From assembly GCF_001262635.1 (NCBI RefSeq), contig NZ_JXYH01000033.1:1-39122 (forward strand): a stretch of DNA of 39,122 nucleotides, written 5' to 3'. The first letter of the stretch is position 1. The number at the start of each line of letters is the position of its first letter. This DNA is from Aestuariivita boseongensis. GTDB lineage: Bacteria > Pseudomonadota > Alphaproteobacteria > Rhodobacterales > Rhodobacteraceae. The position numbers and the translations under genes are program-made. A model generated the notes under the pieces. The model was not told the origin of the DNA and searched no databases. It saw only the letters and a program-made list of their open reading frames with translations. Positions 16,994 to 25,598 of the stretch are shown here, in pieces.

Positions 16994-17071
16994 AGCCTGC
17001 CCCCAACCGTTTTGGCTTTGATAGACGGGCAGCCATGGCAGGGCAAGCATTGCAGCACAGCAACCCGGCTG

Positions 17072-17098
17072 CTGCTTCTTTCTGGCCCCAAATACCCC
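17072..17098 (-). repeat. Dispersed intergenic repeat, variant B copy 2
   Basis: On the minus strand it reads GGGGTATTTGGGGCCAGA and on into AGAAGCAG. It lies 32 bases downstream of the SDR stop at 17130 and about 80 bases before the surE start. Its orientation relative to the upstream gene is the same as for the copies at 10621 and 27541. Confidence 0.7.
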
Positions 17099-17129
17099 GC
17101 GCAGCCTGCGCCAAGCATCAGACGTTGGG

Positions 17130-17771
17130 TTAAAGCAAAGACAACAGCCGCTGCGCTTCCTGATCCGCCAGAGTGAGAGTGTCACGCGCCTCGCCCGGGA
17201 AGAACCTTGCGCGCGTGGCGGTCGGCATGGGCTTTGGCTCCAGGATGTGAACCTTGGGGCCGGTGCGTTGCGTTTCCGCCGCCCAGCTTTGGGCCAGCGA
17301 GATCTGGGCCGCCTTGGTGGCACCGTAGGCTCCGTAGAACTGACCGCCGCGGGCGGTGGCGTCGTCAAAGAACACGGCCTGACCCGTATCGCCCAGAAGC
17401 GGCGCGATGAAGGGGATTAGGACCGAAACCGCATTGGCGTTGATGTCGACGGATTTTTTCCAGTCCTTCGCGTCGATATGGTTGGCCGGGCTCAGAGGGG
17501 CGGCATGGATCGCCGCATGTACCCAAAGATCAAGACGCCCCCAGCGGTCATGGATGCCCCGGCACAGCGTCGCCATAGCGTCGGTGTTGGTGATATCCAT
17601 CGGTGCCAGAGTGGCCGAACCGCCCTTGGCCTGGATCCGGTCATCCAGTTCCTCAAGCGCGCCTGTGGTGCGGGCGACGGCGATAATATGATGGGTGTCG
17701 GCCAAGGCTTCGGCCATGGCAGCGCCCAGGCCGCGCGAGGCGCCGATGATCAATGCGGTTTTGTCAGTCAT
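17130..17771 (-). CDS. SDR-family oxidoreductase (C-factor-like)
   Basis: A 213-residue short-chain dehydrogenase with an intact core: glycine motif GASRGLG (residues 10-16), MDITN for the adenine pocket, and catalytic YGATK in AYGATKAAQ. It is shorter than classical SDRs and resembles the CsgA/C-factor-like group. The NNAG motif is replaced by HAAIHA. The substrate is unknown. It lies in a minus-strand run after purF and two unrecognised genes, 41 bases below the small protein gene at 17813. No strong Shine-Dalgarno is visible. Confidence 0.86.
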   Translation of the reverse strand: MTDKTALIIGASRGLGAAMAEALADTHHIIAVARTTGALEELDDRIQAKGGSATLAPMDITNTDAMATLCRGIHDRWGRLDLWVHAAIHAAPLSPANHIDAKDWKKSVDINANAVSVLIPFIAPLLGDTGQAVFFDDATARGGQFYGAYGATKAAQISLAQSWAAETQRTGPKVHILEPKPMPTATRARFFPGEARDTLTLADQEAQRLLSLL

Positions 17772-17812
17772 GGGTGCAGGTCATGGCCCGAGCGCTGGGC
17801 CGGGTCAAGCCC

Positions 17813-18073
17813 CTAGCCCTGCGGCATTTGCAGTATGCTCTGGCGGCCATTGCGGCTCATCAACAGGCGTTCGGGTTCGATCGCGTCGATGCGGTTGCCG
17901 CGCAGGGAGTCGCCCACGGTGACCTTTTCGATGCGGCCATTGGGGAACCGCACGAGGGCGCGCGGCAAAGCTTCGGTGCCCATCGTGCCGATAAGCGACA
18001 GGTTGTGAGTGTCGAGCGCTCCGTCTTTTGTTGCGAGACTTTGCACTTTGGGATTGGTCGGGTCTTCAGCCAT
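17813..18073 (-). CDS. Small protein, GspC/PilP-like core
   Basis: An 86-residue protein starting at the ATG at 18073. A GTG three codons upstream, at 18082, is the alternative. The C-terminal half has the pattern of the homology region of type II secretion GspC and pilus PilP proteins (ALVRFPNGRIEKVTVGDSL then RLLMSRNGRQSILQMP). Unlike those it has no membrane anchor, and no secretion genes are nearby. The first 30 residues look disordered. The resemblance is weak and function is unknown. It sits between an unrecognised gene and an SDR in the purF run. Confidence 0.62.
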   Translation of the reverse strand: MAEDPTNPKVQSLATKDGALDTHNLSLIGTMGTEALPRALVRFPNGRIEKVTVGDSLRGNRIDAIEPERLLMSRNGRQSILQMPQG

Positions 18074-18232
18074 GGGGATCACTATGAATTTTCTGCGTTG
18101 CAGCGACGGGCGGTATCACGCCATTCCGGCGAAGGAAAGGGCGCATGGGATGCGCGCCGTGAGGTCATCGGCAAGGCTTTGCCTGCGCCCGGCGCGTCCT
18201 TGCAGACCGATGAAAATGTGATCGCGGGAGGC

Positions 18233-18859
18233 CTAGTCTGGCAGGAAATCCAAACGGTTCATGTGCCGCGCCCATGTGCTCAGCGTGTCTTCAGAGACGG
18301 GCCAGGCGCTGGCGTCATCGGCATCGAAGACCCCGCAGCGATGATCCAACCTGAGTATTGCGGTGGTGTCGCCGCGGCGGATGGAGCAGATGACATAGAT
18401 GCGCGGGGCCGGGATGGGCTTGTCCTGCGATCCGGGGTGCAGTTCGATGCGCAGCGTGCGATCGTCCGAGCGCAGAAGCGTTCTGAGGCGGCTGTTTTGC
18501 GTGGTCACAAACGGGTCGGTTTTGTCACCAGGGTCAAATGCGTTCCTGGCAAAGGGGTGGATGACCTCGACCTCATATTTGCTGTGGTAATCATTGGGAT
18601 CGTTGTCGCGTGGAAAGATCGCAAAACGCGACCTGACCTGCTGCGGGTTTTCGATCCAGGTGATGTGTATCGCGTTGTCGTGGACGCTGGGCGGGGGAAA
18701 AATGCCGCTGGTTTCATCCAGATCTGCGGATGTGCTCCAAGGGGGAATGGGAAAGCGGATCGTGATTTCGGGGCTCGGGCAGGCCCAGGTGATCATGTCG
18801 CCGTCAAGAGACGCCTTGTAATCCGCAAGATGCGGCGTGAGAGCGACAAGCGCGGACAT
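18233..18859 (-). CDS. Unrecognised 208-residue protein
   Basis: I do not recognise this protein. It is 208 residues, soluble and beta-rich in appearance, with no signal peptide or membrane segment. Visible features are many aspartates, a segment WIENPQQVRSRFAIFPRDND, and a C-terminal EDTLSTWARHMNRLDFLPD that resembles a helix cap. The ATG lies 4 bases after the purF stop, so it is co-transcribed with purF. Base composition and codon use look like those of its neighbours. It may be a lineage-specific protein. Confidence 0.7.
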   Translation of the reverse strand: MSALVALTPHLADYKASLDGDMITWACPSPEITIRFPIPPWSTSADLDETSGIFPPPSVHDNAIHITWIENPQQVRSRFAIFPRDNDPNDYHSKYEVEVIHPFARNAFDPGDKTDPFVTTQNSRLRTLLRSDDRTLRIELHPGSQDKPIPAPRIYVICSIRRGDTTAILRLDHRCGVFDADDASAWPVSEDTLSTWARHMNRLDFLPD

Positions 18860-18863
18860 GCGC

Positions 18864-20360
18864 CTATTCGGCGGCTTTCAACTCAAAACCCTGCTCGATC
18901 ATATCGGCCGGTTTCACCGGATACTCGCCCGAGAAACAGGCATCGCAATATTGCGGCGCGTCCGGGTTACGACCCTGCGATTGGCCCACGGCGCGATAAA
19001 GACCGTCCAGCGAGATGAATTTCAGGCTATCCACGGCCAGATGATCGCGCATTTCCTCTTCGCTCATCGTGGCAGCAAGGAGCTTTTCGCGCTGCGGCGT
19101 GTCCACACCATAGAAACAGGGCCAGGCGGTGGGGGGCGATGCGATGCGGAAATGCACCTCTGCCGCACCGGCATCGAGGATCATTTCCTTGATCTTGCGC
19201 GAGGTGGTGCCACGCACGACCGAGTCGTCCACCAGAATGACCCGTTTGCCGTCGATCAGCGCACGGTTCACGTTCAGCTTCAGCCGGACACCCATGTTAC
19301 GGATCTGTTCGGTGGGCTCGATAAAGGTGCGCCCGACATATTGGTTGCGGATGATGCCCATGCCGTAGGGGATACCCGACTGGCGCGCATAACCGATGGC
19401 GGCAGGGGTGCCAGAATCGGGCACCGGGCAGACCAGATCGGCCTCGACCGGGGCTTCCTTGGCCAGTTCCATGCCGATCGCCTCGCGGGTTTCATAAACC
19501 GACCGCCCGCCGATGATCGAATCGGGGCGCGAGAAATAGACATGTTCGAAAATGCAGAAGCGCGATTTGGCGCGGCGGAAGGGGAAATGGCTTTCCACGC
19601 CCTTGTCGTTGATCACGACCATCTCGCCCGGTTCGATCTCGCGCACGAATTTGGCGCCGATGATGTCGAGTGCGCAGGTTTCCGAACTCAGCACCCAGCC
19701 ATCGCCCACCTGGCCCAGCACCAGCGGCCGCACGCCCAAAGGATCGCGCACGCCGATCAGCTTGGTGCGGGTCATGGCGACAACCGAAAACGCGCCTTCG
19801 ACCTTTTTCAGCGCATCTTCCATCCGGTCGGGGATAGACCGGCCCATCGACCGCGCCATCAGGTGGATGATGCATTCGCTGTCCGAGGACGACTGGAAAA
19901 TCGACCCGCGTTCGATCAGCTCGCGCCTCAGCGCGTTCGCATTGGTGATGTTGCCATTATGGGCAATGGCCGCGCCACCCATGGAAAACTCGCCAAAGAA
20001 TGGCTGCACATCGCGGATCGCGGTCTGACCTTTCGATCCGGCGGTGGAGTAGCGCACATGCCCGATGGCCAGCGGGCCGGGCAGGGTTTCCATCACCGAT
20101 TGCGAGGTGAAGTTGTCGCGCACATAGCCAAAACGGCGGGCCGAGTTGAAGCCGGCCTCCGGGTCATGCGAGACGATGCCGCCGGCTTCCTGACCGCGAT
20201 GCTGCAGGGCATGCAGACCCAGCGCCACGAAATTGGCCGCATCCTTGACGCCGACAACGCCGAAGATACCGCATTCTTCCTTCAGTTTGTCTTCATCCGC
20301 GACATCCGGAAGGAAGGCGTCTGTATCGAAGGGGTGGGCGGGAAAGATCGTATCGGACAA
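18864..20360 (-). CDS. purF: Amidophosphoribosyltransferase (Fe-S type)
   Basis: A 498-residue enzyme that makes 5-phosphoribosylamine from PRPP and glutamine, the first committed step of purine synthesis. The N-terminal nucleophile is Cys-30 (EECGIFGVVG), so a 29-residue propeptide must be removed. The PRPP-binding motif is VILVDDSVVRGTT. Cysteines in the SETCALD, PCFYGVDTP and YCDACFSG segments match the four ligands of the [4Fe-4S] cluster in the B. subtilis-type enzyme. A hairpin (20383-20397) lies upstream. It is followed by two unrecognised genes and probably shares a transcript with the first. Confidence 0.97.
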   Translation of the reverse strand: MSDTIFPAHPFDTDAFLPDVADEDKLKEECGIFGVVGVKDAANFVALGLHALQHRGQEAGGIVSHDPEAGFNSARRFGYVRDNFTSQSVMETLPGPLAIGHVRYSTAGSKGQTAIRDVQPFFGEFSMGGAAIAHNGNITNANALRRELIERGSIFQSSSDSECIIHLMARSMGRSIPDRMEDALKKVEGAFSVVAMTRTKLIGVRDPLGVRPLVLGQVGDGWVLSSETCALDIIGAKFVREIEPGEMVVINDKGVESHFPFRRAKSRFCIFEHVYFSRPDSIIGGRSVYETREAIGMELAKEAPVEADLVCPVPDSGTPAAIGYARQSGIPYGMGIIRNQYVGRTFIEPTEQIRNMGVRLKLNVNRALIDGKRVILVDDSVVRGTTSRKIKEMILDAGAAEVHFRIASPPTAWPCFYGVDTPQREKLLAATMSEEEMRDHLAVDSLKFISLDGLYRAVGQSQGRNPDAPQYCDACFSGEYPVKPADMIEQGFELKAAE

Positions 20361-20382
20361 GGGGCAGCTCCGAATCCGGGGA

Positions 20383-20397
20383 AGGGGGATACCCCCT
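20383..20397. other. Short GC hairpin upstream of purF
   Basis: AGGGGG-ATA-CCCCCT forms a perfect 6-bp stem with a 3-base loop, 23 bases before the purF start on the minus strand. It would sit in the purF leader or at the end of the cvpA transcript. There is no obvious U-run following it on the minus strand. Confidence 0.45.
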
Positions 20398-20443
20398 GAT
20401 TAAAAGGTCACGTCAGACATGTCACGAAACGATCACATTTCAA

Positions 20444-20462
20444 GGGCGCGGCAGATGCGCCC
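20444..20462 (-). terminator. Possible weak terminator after cvpA
   Basis: GGGCGC (20444-20449) pairs with GCGCCC (20457-20462) around a 7-base loop, 30 bases downstream of the cvpA stop on the minus strand. The following bases are TTGAAATG, so the U-run is poor. It is either a weak intrinsic terminator or an mRNA 3'-end stabiliser. Confidence 0.35.
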
Positions 20463-20491
20463 TGTTGCAGGACCGCACTGCGCAGGCCGCA

Positions 20492-21046
20492 TCACTGCCC
20501 GCAAGCGCCCACCAAAGCCTCGTACTGACCGGTGATCCAGCCAAGGGCCGCTTGCGGATCCTGGTCTTCGATCTGTGCGGACAACTGGTCGAACACCACG
20601 GCCGAGCGGCTTTCATCCACCATGGTGAAACTTTGGCCTGTAATGACCACGTCATAGACGAAAAAGGCGATGGCAACCAAAAGGATGCCCCGCACCACGC
20701 CAAAGAGGAAACCCAGACCCTGATCCAGCCCCCCCAAGGCCGAGCGCTGCACGACAGAGGCGAAAAGCGGTGTGAACAGGCTGACCACGATCAGCGCCAC
20801 GGCAAAAACGGCGGCAAAGGCGGTGATCATGCCCAATTCGCAGCTGTCGGAGATGAAATCGCCGATGACCGGGATTTCCTTGACCAGCGGTTCAAGCTGC
20901 GGGGCGAAGATGAAACCCAGGATCGCGGCGGCAATCCAGCCCGCGATGGCCAGCGTTTCGCGTACAAGCCCGCGCGAATAGGCCAGAAGCGCCGACAGAA
21001 CGATGATCACGGCCACAATGCCGTCGATGATGGTAAAGCCTTCCAT
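20492..21046 (-). CDS. cvpA: CvpA-family membrane protein
   Basis: A 184-residue inner-membrane protein. Four hydrophobic helices are visible, at about residues 4-22, 30-48, 70-92 and 105-130, with the SRGLVRETLAIAGWIAA segment typical of CvpA/colicin V production proteins. The C terminus is acidic and soluble. CvpA is required for colicin V export in E. coli and is linked to envelope stress tolerance; its mechanism is not settled. It lies between radA and purF. A cvpA-purF pairing is also seen in enterobacteria. Confidence 0.9.
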   Translation of the reverse strand: MEGFTIIDGIVAVIIVLSALLAYSRGLVRETLAIAGWIAAAILGFIFAPQLEPLVKEIPVIGDFISDSCELGMITAFAAVFAVALIVVSLFTPLFASVVQRSALGGLDQGLGFLFGVVRGILLVAIAFFVYDVVITGQSFTMVDESRSAVVFDQLSAQIEDQDPQAALGWITGQYEALVGACGQ

Positions 21047-21078
21047 GTCGCGTGCTCGCCTCTCGCTTATGTTGATCG

Positions 21079-22443
21079 TCAGCCGGCTCCGAACACCTCA
21101 CCGACAAAGCTTGTCAGATCGGCGGGGCGGGTAAGCCTGAGACCCTGATCCGAGCCCATCTTGCCCCCCGCGGGCGCGATGGCTCCTGAAAAACCAAGTT
21201 TTTGCGCCTCTTTCAACCTGTTTTCGGTCTGGGGGGCGGGACGTAATGCGCCCGACAGGCTGATTTCGCCGAAAACCACGGTATCGGCAGGCAGGGCGGC
21301 GTCTTCTCGCGCAGAAAGCAAGGCGGCCGCCACGGCCAGATCGGCGGCCGGTTCAGAGATCTTAAGCCCACCTGCCACGTTCAGATAAACGTCAAGGCCC
21401 GCGAAGGGGATGCCGCAGCGCGCCTCAAGCACGGCAAGGATCATCGCCAGACGCCCGCCATCCCATCCCACGACGGTGCGGCGGGGCTGGGAATGCGGGG
21501 TGGGGGCCACAAGGGCCTGCAGCTCCACCAGAACGGGGCGCGTGCCTTCGATGCCTGCGAACACGACCGATCCGGGGCTGGGTTCGCCGCGTTCGGACAA
21601 AAACAGGGCTGAGGGGTTCGTCACCTCATCGAGCCCGCGTCCCGTCATCTCGAACACGCCGATCTCATCAGCTGGGCCAAAGCGGTTTTTCACGCTGCGC
21701 AGGATGCGGAACTGATGCCCGCGTTCGCCTTCGAAATACAGCACCGTGTCAACCATATGTTCGACAACGCGGGGGCCCGCGATCTGGCCTTCCTTTGTGA
21801 CATGGCCAACAAGGATCACCGAGGTGCCGCGCCTTTTGGCGAAAGAGGTCAGCTCATGCGCCGCCGCGCGCACCTGGCTGACAGATCCCGGCGCGCTGTC
21901 GACATTGTCGGCCCACATGGTCTGGATCGAATCGATGATGGCCAATTGCGGGCGTTCGGCCTCCAGAGTGGTGAGGATGTCGCGCAGATTGGTTTCCGTG
22001 GCCAGTTGCACCGGCGCGTCCGACAGCCCCAGCCTTTGAGCGCGCATGCGCACCTGGGCGGAGGCCTCCTCGCCCGAGATATAGACGGTTTTGAGCCCCG
22101 CCTGCGCGAAACGCGCGGCAGCCTGCAGCAGCAAAGTGGATTTCCCGATGCCCGGGTCACCACCGACCAAAATGGCGGAGGCCGGCACCAGACCGCCGCC
22201 CAGAACGCGGTCCAGTTCTCCCAACCCCGACACGGTTCGGGGCGGTGGCGTTTCAGCGGTCGCAAGATCCGAAAGCTGCAAGGCCGTGCCCCGCTTGCCG
22301 CCTAGCGATTTCGAGGCAGGACCAGCCGAAAGCGGCGCTTCTTCTGCGATGGTGTTCCACTCTCCGCAATTCTCGCAGCGGCCCGACCATTTCGTAAAGG
22401 ACGCTGCGCAAGCGGAACAGGTAAATGTCTTGGATTTCGCCAT
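21079..22443 (-). CDS. radA: DNA repair protein RadA
   Basis: A 454-residue RecA-like ATPase that promotes branch migration during recombination. An N-terminal C4 zinc finger is seen as CSACAASFTKW with CENCGEW. Walker A is GDPGIGKST, the RadA-specific motif is KNRFG (in RSVKNRFGPADEIG), and a C-terminal Lon-protease-like domain follows (from about residue 280). The length is normal. The start is ATG at 22443. A full variant A repeat lies in the 145 bases between this gene and the membrane protein upstream. Confidence 0.97.
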   Translation of the reverse strand: MAKSKTFTCSACAASFTKWSGRCENCGEWNTIAEEAPLSAGPASKSLGGKRGTALQLSDLATAETPPPRTVSGLGELDRVLGGGLVPASAILVGGDPGIGKSTLLLQAAARFAQAGLKTVYISGEEASAQVRMRAQRLGLSDAPVQLATETNLRDILTTLEAERPQLAIIDSIQTMWADNVDSAPGSVSQVRAAAHELTSFAKRRGTSVILVGHVTKEGQIAGPRVVEHMVDTVLYFEGERGHQFRILRSVKNRFGPADEIGVFEMTGRGLDEVTNPSALFLSERGEPSPGSVVFAGIEGTRPVLVELQALVAPTPHSQPRRTVVGWDGGRLAMILAVLEARCGIPFAGLDVYLNVAGGLKISEPAADLAVAAALLSAREDAALPADTVVFGEISLSGALRPAPQTENRLKEAQKLGFSGAIAPAGGKMGSDQGLRLTRPADLTSFVGEVFGAG

Positions 22444-22511
22444 ACCGCTTCATGCCCCAACGCCCCGGGGTCAACAAGCCCCCTCGACCGTGGGCATGGC
22501 GCGCGCGCCTG

Positions 22512-22570
22512 TCTTCTTCTCTTTCCAAATACCGGCGGGGGAGGCCCGCAGGGCCGGGGGCAGAGCCCCC
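22512..22570 (+). repeat. Dispersed repeat, variant A copy 2, with two hairpins
   Basis: The same core as at 14289 (TCTCTTTCCAAATACC, then GGCGGGGG) is followed by GGCCC-GCA-GGGCC (22543-22555) and GGGGGC-AGA-GCCCCC (22556-22570). Against copy 1, one stem pair changed on both sides (T-A to G-C), while the other hairpin varies only in its loop. It lies between the membrane protein gene (stop 22589) and radA (start 22443), oriented against their transcription. Confidence 0.8.
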
Positions 22571-22588
22571 AGCAAGACTGACCTCAGA

Positions 22589-23422
22589 TCACGCGCCCGC
22601 GCGCCGGGCCAGAAGGGCCACGATCCGGTCGTCCTCGGCATAGAGGTCGGGTTCGTCATTGATGTCGGCCGGGCCCGGGCGCGGGGCCGGCTTGGTCACG
22701 GCCACCGCAACGGGTTCCGGGGCCAGTTCCAGCAGGATCTCGGCCAGATCGCGGCGCAGTTGATCCAGTTGCGATTGAGCGACGCTTTCTTCCAGCTCGA
22801 CCCGGGTGCGCCAGCGCGTCAGCTCGTCGGCCACGGATTTGGCCAGCCGCACGCGGTCTTCGAACTCGGCGATGTCTTCCTGTCGCTGGATCAGGAAGTC
22901 GCGGGCGCGGTTGACGTTGCTGTCTGAATAGGTGCGGGCCAATTCGCGGCTGACATGGCTCATCTGCGCCGCCAGCTCCATGATTTCGGGTTCAAGATCG
23001 TCCAGATCGGGATGCGCGCGCAGAAAGGCGATGCGATCGAGGATGGAGTCAAACTCGGAGGACAGGGTGAACACCCCTTCGCGATCGGCCTTGTGCGCCG
23101 CGGCATAGGCACGGGCCACATCGCGCATGTTCATGTGAAAAGACCGGTGCGAGGTTTCCAGCGCCATCATCCGCGCGTGGCTGGGCAGGTAAAACAACAA
23201 AGTCGCGGCAAACAGGGTCAGCGCCAGCTGCACATAGATGCCAGCCTGATCCAACCGGTAGGACCCGAACTGCACATCCAGCGTCAGCCAGGGCGCGGCC
23301 CCGATGGCGCAGGCGATGGAATAGCCGGCCAATGAGAGGGCCGTGACCGCGATGATGGCAATGGACAGGCGCTGCAACAGATAAAGGGCGACAGCCCAGA
23401 TCGAACGAAACGTATCACTCAT
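22589..23422 (-). CDS. Unrecognised membrane protein with coiled coil
   Basis: A 277-residue protein of unknown function. Two membrane helices are visible at about residues 10-40 and 62-82. They are followed by a long helical region (about 85-215) rich in Glu, Arg, Leu and Asp that should form coiled coils (for example AEFEDRVRLAKSVADELTRW), then a proline-rich linker and a short acidic end. The topology suggests a membrane-anchored cytoplasmic scaffold. GGGGGA lies about 8 bases before the ATG. It sits between pqiA-like and radA genes. I recall homologues named after radA in related genomes, but nothing in the sequence supports a role in DNA repair. Confidence 0.75.
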   Translation of the reverse strand: MSDTFRSIWAVALYLLQRLSIAIIAVTALSLAGYSIACAIGAAPWLTLDVQFGSYRLDQAGIYVQLALTLFAATLLFYLPSHARMMALETSHRSFHMNMRDVARAYAAAHKADREGVFTLSSEFDSILDRIAFLRAHPDLDDLEPEIMELAAQMSHVSRELARTYSDSNVNRARDFLIQRQEDIAEFEDRVRLAKSVADELTRWRTRVELEESVAQSQLDQLRRDLAEILLELAPEPVAVAVTKPAPRPGPADINDEPDLYAEDDRIVALLARRAGA

Positions 23423-23574
23423 AATAAAGTCCCCCAGGACGTCGAAATAGACGCCTCAGGGAAGAGCTTACGCCGCTATGTGCATATTTCACAAAAGAAA
23501 AATCGGGCCGGGGTCGGGTATTTCCGATGTGGTATCAATCTGGCCCAGAGTGACTTATTGTTTCCAAAATAGGA

Positions 23575-24009
23575 TCAATCCACTTTTTGCCGTGCGGTGA
23601 ACATGCCAAGCACAAGCCCCAGAAGAATGCAGGCGGTGAACAGATAGAGGCCCCAGGCAACCTCGATCCGGCCTACGCCGATGCCTTTGACGACGGTGAT
23701 GTAAAGCGCGATCAGGAAGACATCGGCCATGGCCAGCTTTCCCAGAATATCAAGCGCAGGCGTCAGCCGGGGGGAGGCCAGATCCCATTGCACAAGCACC
23801 AGTCCCAGGGTTTTGAGATAGGGCGCAAAAAGCGCGAAGACCGTGACGATCAGTGCAAGGATCACATCCGATTGCCAGAGCGCCTGAAGCCCGGTGATGA
23901 CCGAAATCTCTTCCAGCCCAAAGAGCGGCAAAAGCCCCGCGCGCATCAGAGGGGCGAACCATGCGATGGGATACAGGATCAGAAGCGAGAGGGTCAGCGC
24001 ACGGATCAT
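23575..24009 (-). CDS. pqiA: PqiA-domain membrane protein
   Basis: A 144-residue protein with four membrane helices and a single paraquat-inducible-protein-A domain, recognisable from LGKLAMADVFLIALYITVVK and the closing VAWGLYLFTACILLG. E. coli PqiA has two such domains and works with PqiB, an MCE lipid-transport protein. This one-domain form next to mlaE and mlaF fits a role in envelope lipid traffic. The usual N-terminal zinc-binding cysteines are absent. Two strong hairpins separate it from mlaF. Confidence 0.82.
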   Translation of the reverse strand: MIRALTLSLLILYPIAWFAPLMRAGLLPLFGLEEISVITGLQALWQSDVILALIVTVFALFAPYLKTLGLVLVQWDLASPRLTPALDILGKLAMADVFLIALYITVVKGIGVGRIEVAWGLYLFTACILLGLVLGMFTARQKVD

Positions 24010-24016
24010 CGCGGGA

Positions 24017-24063
24017 GCCCATTTTCTGACACAGAAAATGGGCCGGAAAACACCGTTTTCCGG
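24017..24063 (-). terminator. Two adjoining perfect hairpins between mlaF and pqiA
   Basis: GCCCATTTTCTG (24017-24028) pairs perfectly with CAGAAAATGGGC (24032-24043) around ACA. CCGGAAAAC (24043-24051) pairs perfectly with GTTTTCCGG (24055-24063) around ACC. The two stems share one base. They fill most of the 63 bases between the mlaF stop and the pqiA start. The A/T-rich stems may give a U-run on either strand, so partial termination or mRNA processing within the operon is plausible. Confidence 0.6.
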
Positions 24064-24072
24064 AGCCTCACG

Positions 24073-24819
24073 TCAGCGCACCGCCTCAATCGGCCCTTCC
24101 GCGCGGCCATGGATGAATTGATCCAGATAGGGATCATTGGAGTGGTCCATCTCTTTCACGGGGCCGGTCCATTGGATCACACCATCGTGCAACATGGCGA
24201 CATTGTCCGCAATCGCGCGCACCGAGGTCATGTCATGGGTGATGGTCATGGCGGTCGCCCCCATTTCCACTACGATTTCGCGGATCAGATCATTGATGAC
24301 CCCCGCCATGATCGGATCAAGCCCCGTGGTGGGTTCGTCGAAAAAAATAATTTCAGGTTCGGCCGCGATGGCGCGGGCAAGGCCCACGCGTTTCTGCATG
24401 CCGCCCGACAGCTCTGCCGGGAACCGGTCGGCCACATCGGGCTTCAGCCCCACGCGGCGCAGCTTTTCGATGGCGATCTCGCGCGCCTCCGCTGCGGGGC
24501 GCTTGAGCGATCCGCGCAGCAGCCGGAAGGCCACATTCTGCCAGACGGGCAGGCTGTCGAACAGCGCGCCGCCCTGAAACAGCATTCCGAAGCGGGCCAG
24601 GAATGCATCGCGGTCGCCCGTGGTGGCGTCCTGCCCATCCACGAAGATCTTGCCCTGATCCGGCGCGATCAGACCCAGCACGCATTTCAGCGCCACGGAT
24701 TTGCCTGTGCCCGATCCGCCAATGATCACCATGGACGTACCTTTGGGCACCTCAAGGGTCAGACCGCGCAGCACGCGGTTCTCGCCAAAGGCCTTATGGA
24801 CGTTCTCAAGCCGGATCAT
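24073..24819 (-). CDS. mlaF: Mla-type lipid transport ATPase
   Basis: A 248-residue ABC ATPase of the Mla/MCE lipid transporter group. Walker A is GGSGTGKS (residues 34-41), the signature is LSGGMQKR, Walker B is IIFFDEPTTGLD and the H-loop is ITHDMTS. With MlaE it would move phospholipids between outer and inner membranes. The ATG overlaps the mlaE stop (ATGA), showing coupling. The MCE-domain partner MlaD is not in this window, so it must be encoded elsewhere. Confidence 0.93.
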   Translation of the reverse strand: MIRLENVHKAFGENRVLRGLTLEVPKGTSMVIIGGSGTGKSVALKCVLGLIAPDQGKIFVDGQDATTGDRDAFLARFGMLFQGGALFDSLPVWQNVAFRLLRGSLKRPAAEAREIAIEKLRRVGLKPDVADRFPAELSGGMQKRVGLARAIAAEPEIIFFDEPTTGLDPIMAGVINDLIREIVVEMGATAMTITHDMTSVRAIADNVAMLHDGVIQWTGPVKEMDHSNDPYLDQFIHGRAEGPIEAVR

Positions 24820-25598
24820 ACCGAGAAAAACACCCCCGTGAGCAGGAAGTTCGCGGCCAGGATCAGGACCGCCGCCGCCTCGACCGAGCCTTTGGTGGCC
24901 CGGCCCACGCCTTGCGCGCCCCGGCCCGAATTCATCCCGTAATAACACCCCATGAGTGCGGCAATTCCGCCAAAGACGCAGCCCTTGACGAGGGAGGAGA
25001 CGATGTCGCGCATTTCAAGAAAGTCGACAGTGTTCTTCAGATAGGTGGCCGGGTTGAAGCCAAGGTTCTGCGTGGCCACCGCATAGCCTCCGAAAATCCC
25101 GATGACATCGCCTACACCCACCAGCAAGGGCACCGTGATCAGCGCGGCGAGCACCCGCGGCGCGGTGAGGTATTTCATCGGATGCGTGGACAGGGTCACC
25201 AGCGCGTCGATCTGTTCGGTGACCTTCATCGTGGCAATCTCGGCCGCGATCGACGAGGTTACACGCGCGGCAATCATCAGGCCCACCAGAACAGGCCCCA
25301 GTTCGCGCACCATGCCGATGGCCACGATCTGCGGCACCACCGCTTCGGCATTGAACCGCGCGCCGCCCGCATAGATCTGCAGCGCCAGCGCGCCGCCTGT
25401 GAAAATCGCGGTCAGACCCACAACCGGCAGGGACAGCCAGCCGATCTGCAGCAGGGCATGGGCGATCTCGCGCGGATAGAACGGAGGCGTCAGGATATGG
25501 CGCAGGGTCAGCGCGGCAAAGATCGCCACCCGGCCGACAGCCGACAGGATATCCAGCGTGAGACGCCCCAGCGCGCCAAGGGGGGACAGAAGGATCAT
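24816..25598 (-). CDS. mlaE: Mla-type lipid transport permease
   Basis: A 260-residue inner-membrane permease of the MlaE/YrbE family with five or so hydrophobic helices. Typical family segments are [29 protein letters not shown] and [21 protein letters not shown], given here by their ends: [15 protein letters not shown] and GCYYG. It pairs with the MlaF ATPase just downstream. Its start codon overlaps the alr stop (ATGA), so alr, mlaE and mlaF form one operon. Confidence 0.93.
   Translation of the reverse strand: MILLSPLGALGRLTLDILSAVGRVAIFAALTLRHILTPPFYPREIAHALLQIGWLSLPVVGLTAIFTGGALALQIYAGGARFNAEAVVPQIVAIGMVRELGPVLVGLMIAARVTSSIAAEIATMKVTEQIDALVTLSTHPMKYLTAPRVLAALITVPLLVGVGDVIGIFGGYAVATQNLGFNPATYLKNTVDFLEMRDIVSSLVKGCVFGGIAALMGCYYGMNSGRGAQGVGRATKGSVEAAAVLILAANFLLTGVFFSV

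Noticed and set aside
18837-20399. A 520-codon plus-strand frame opposite purF
   Set aside because: It is antisense to a fully conserved PurF, and its translation is rich in His, Arg and Gly with no domain.
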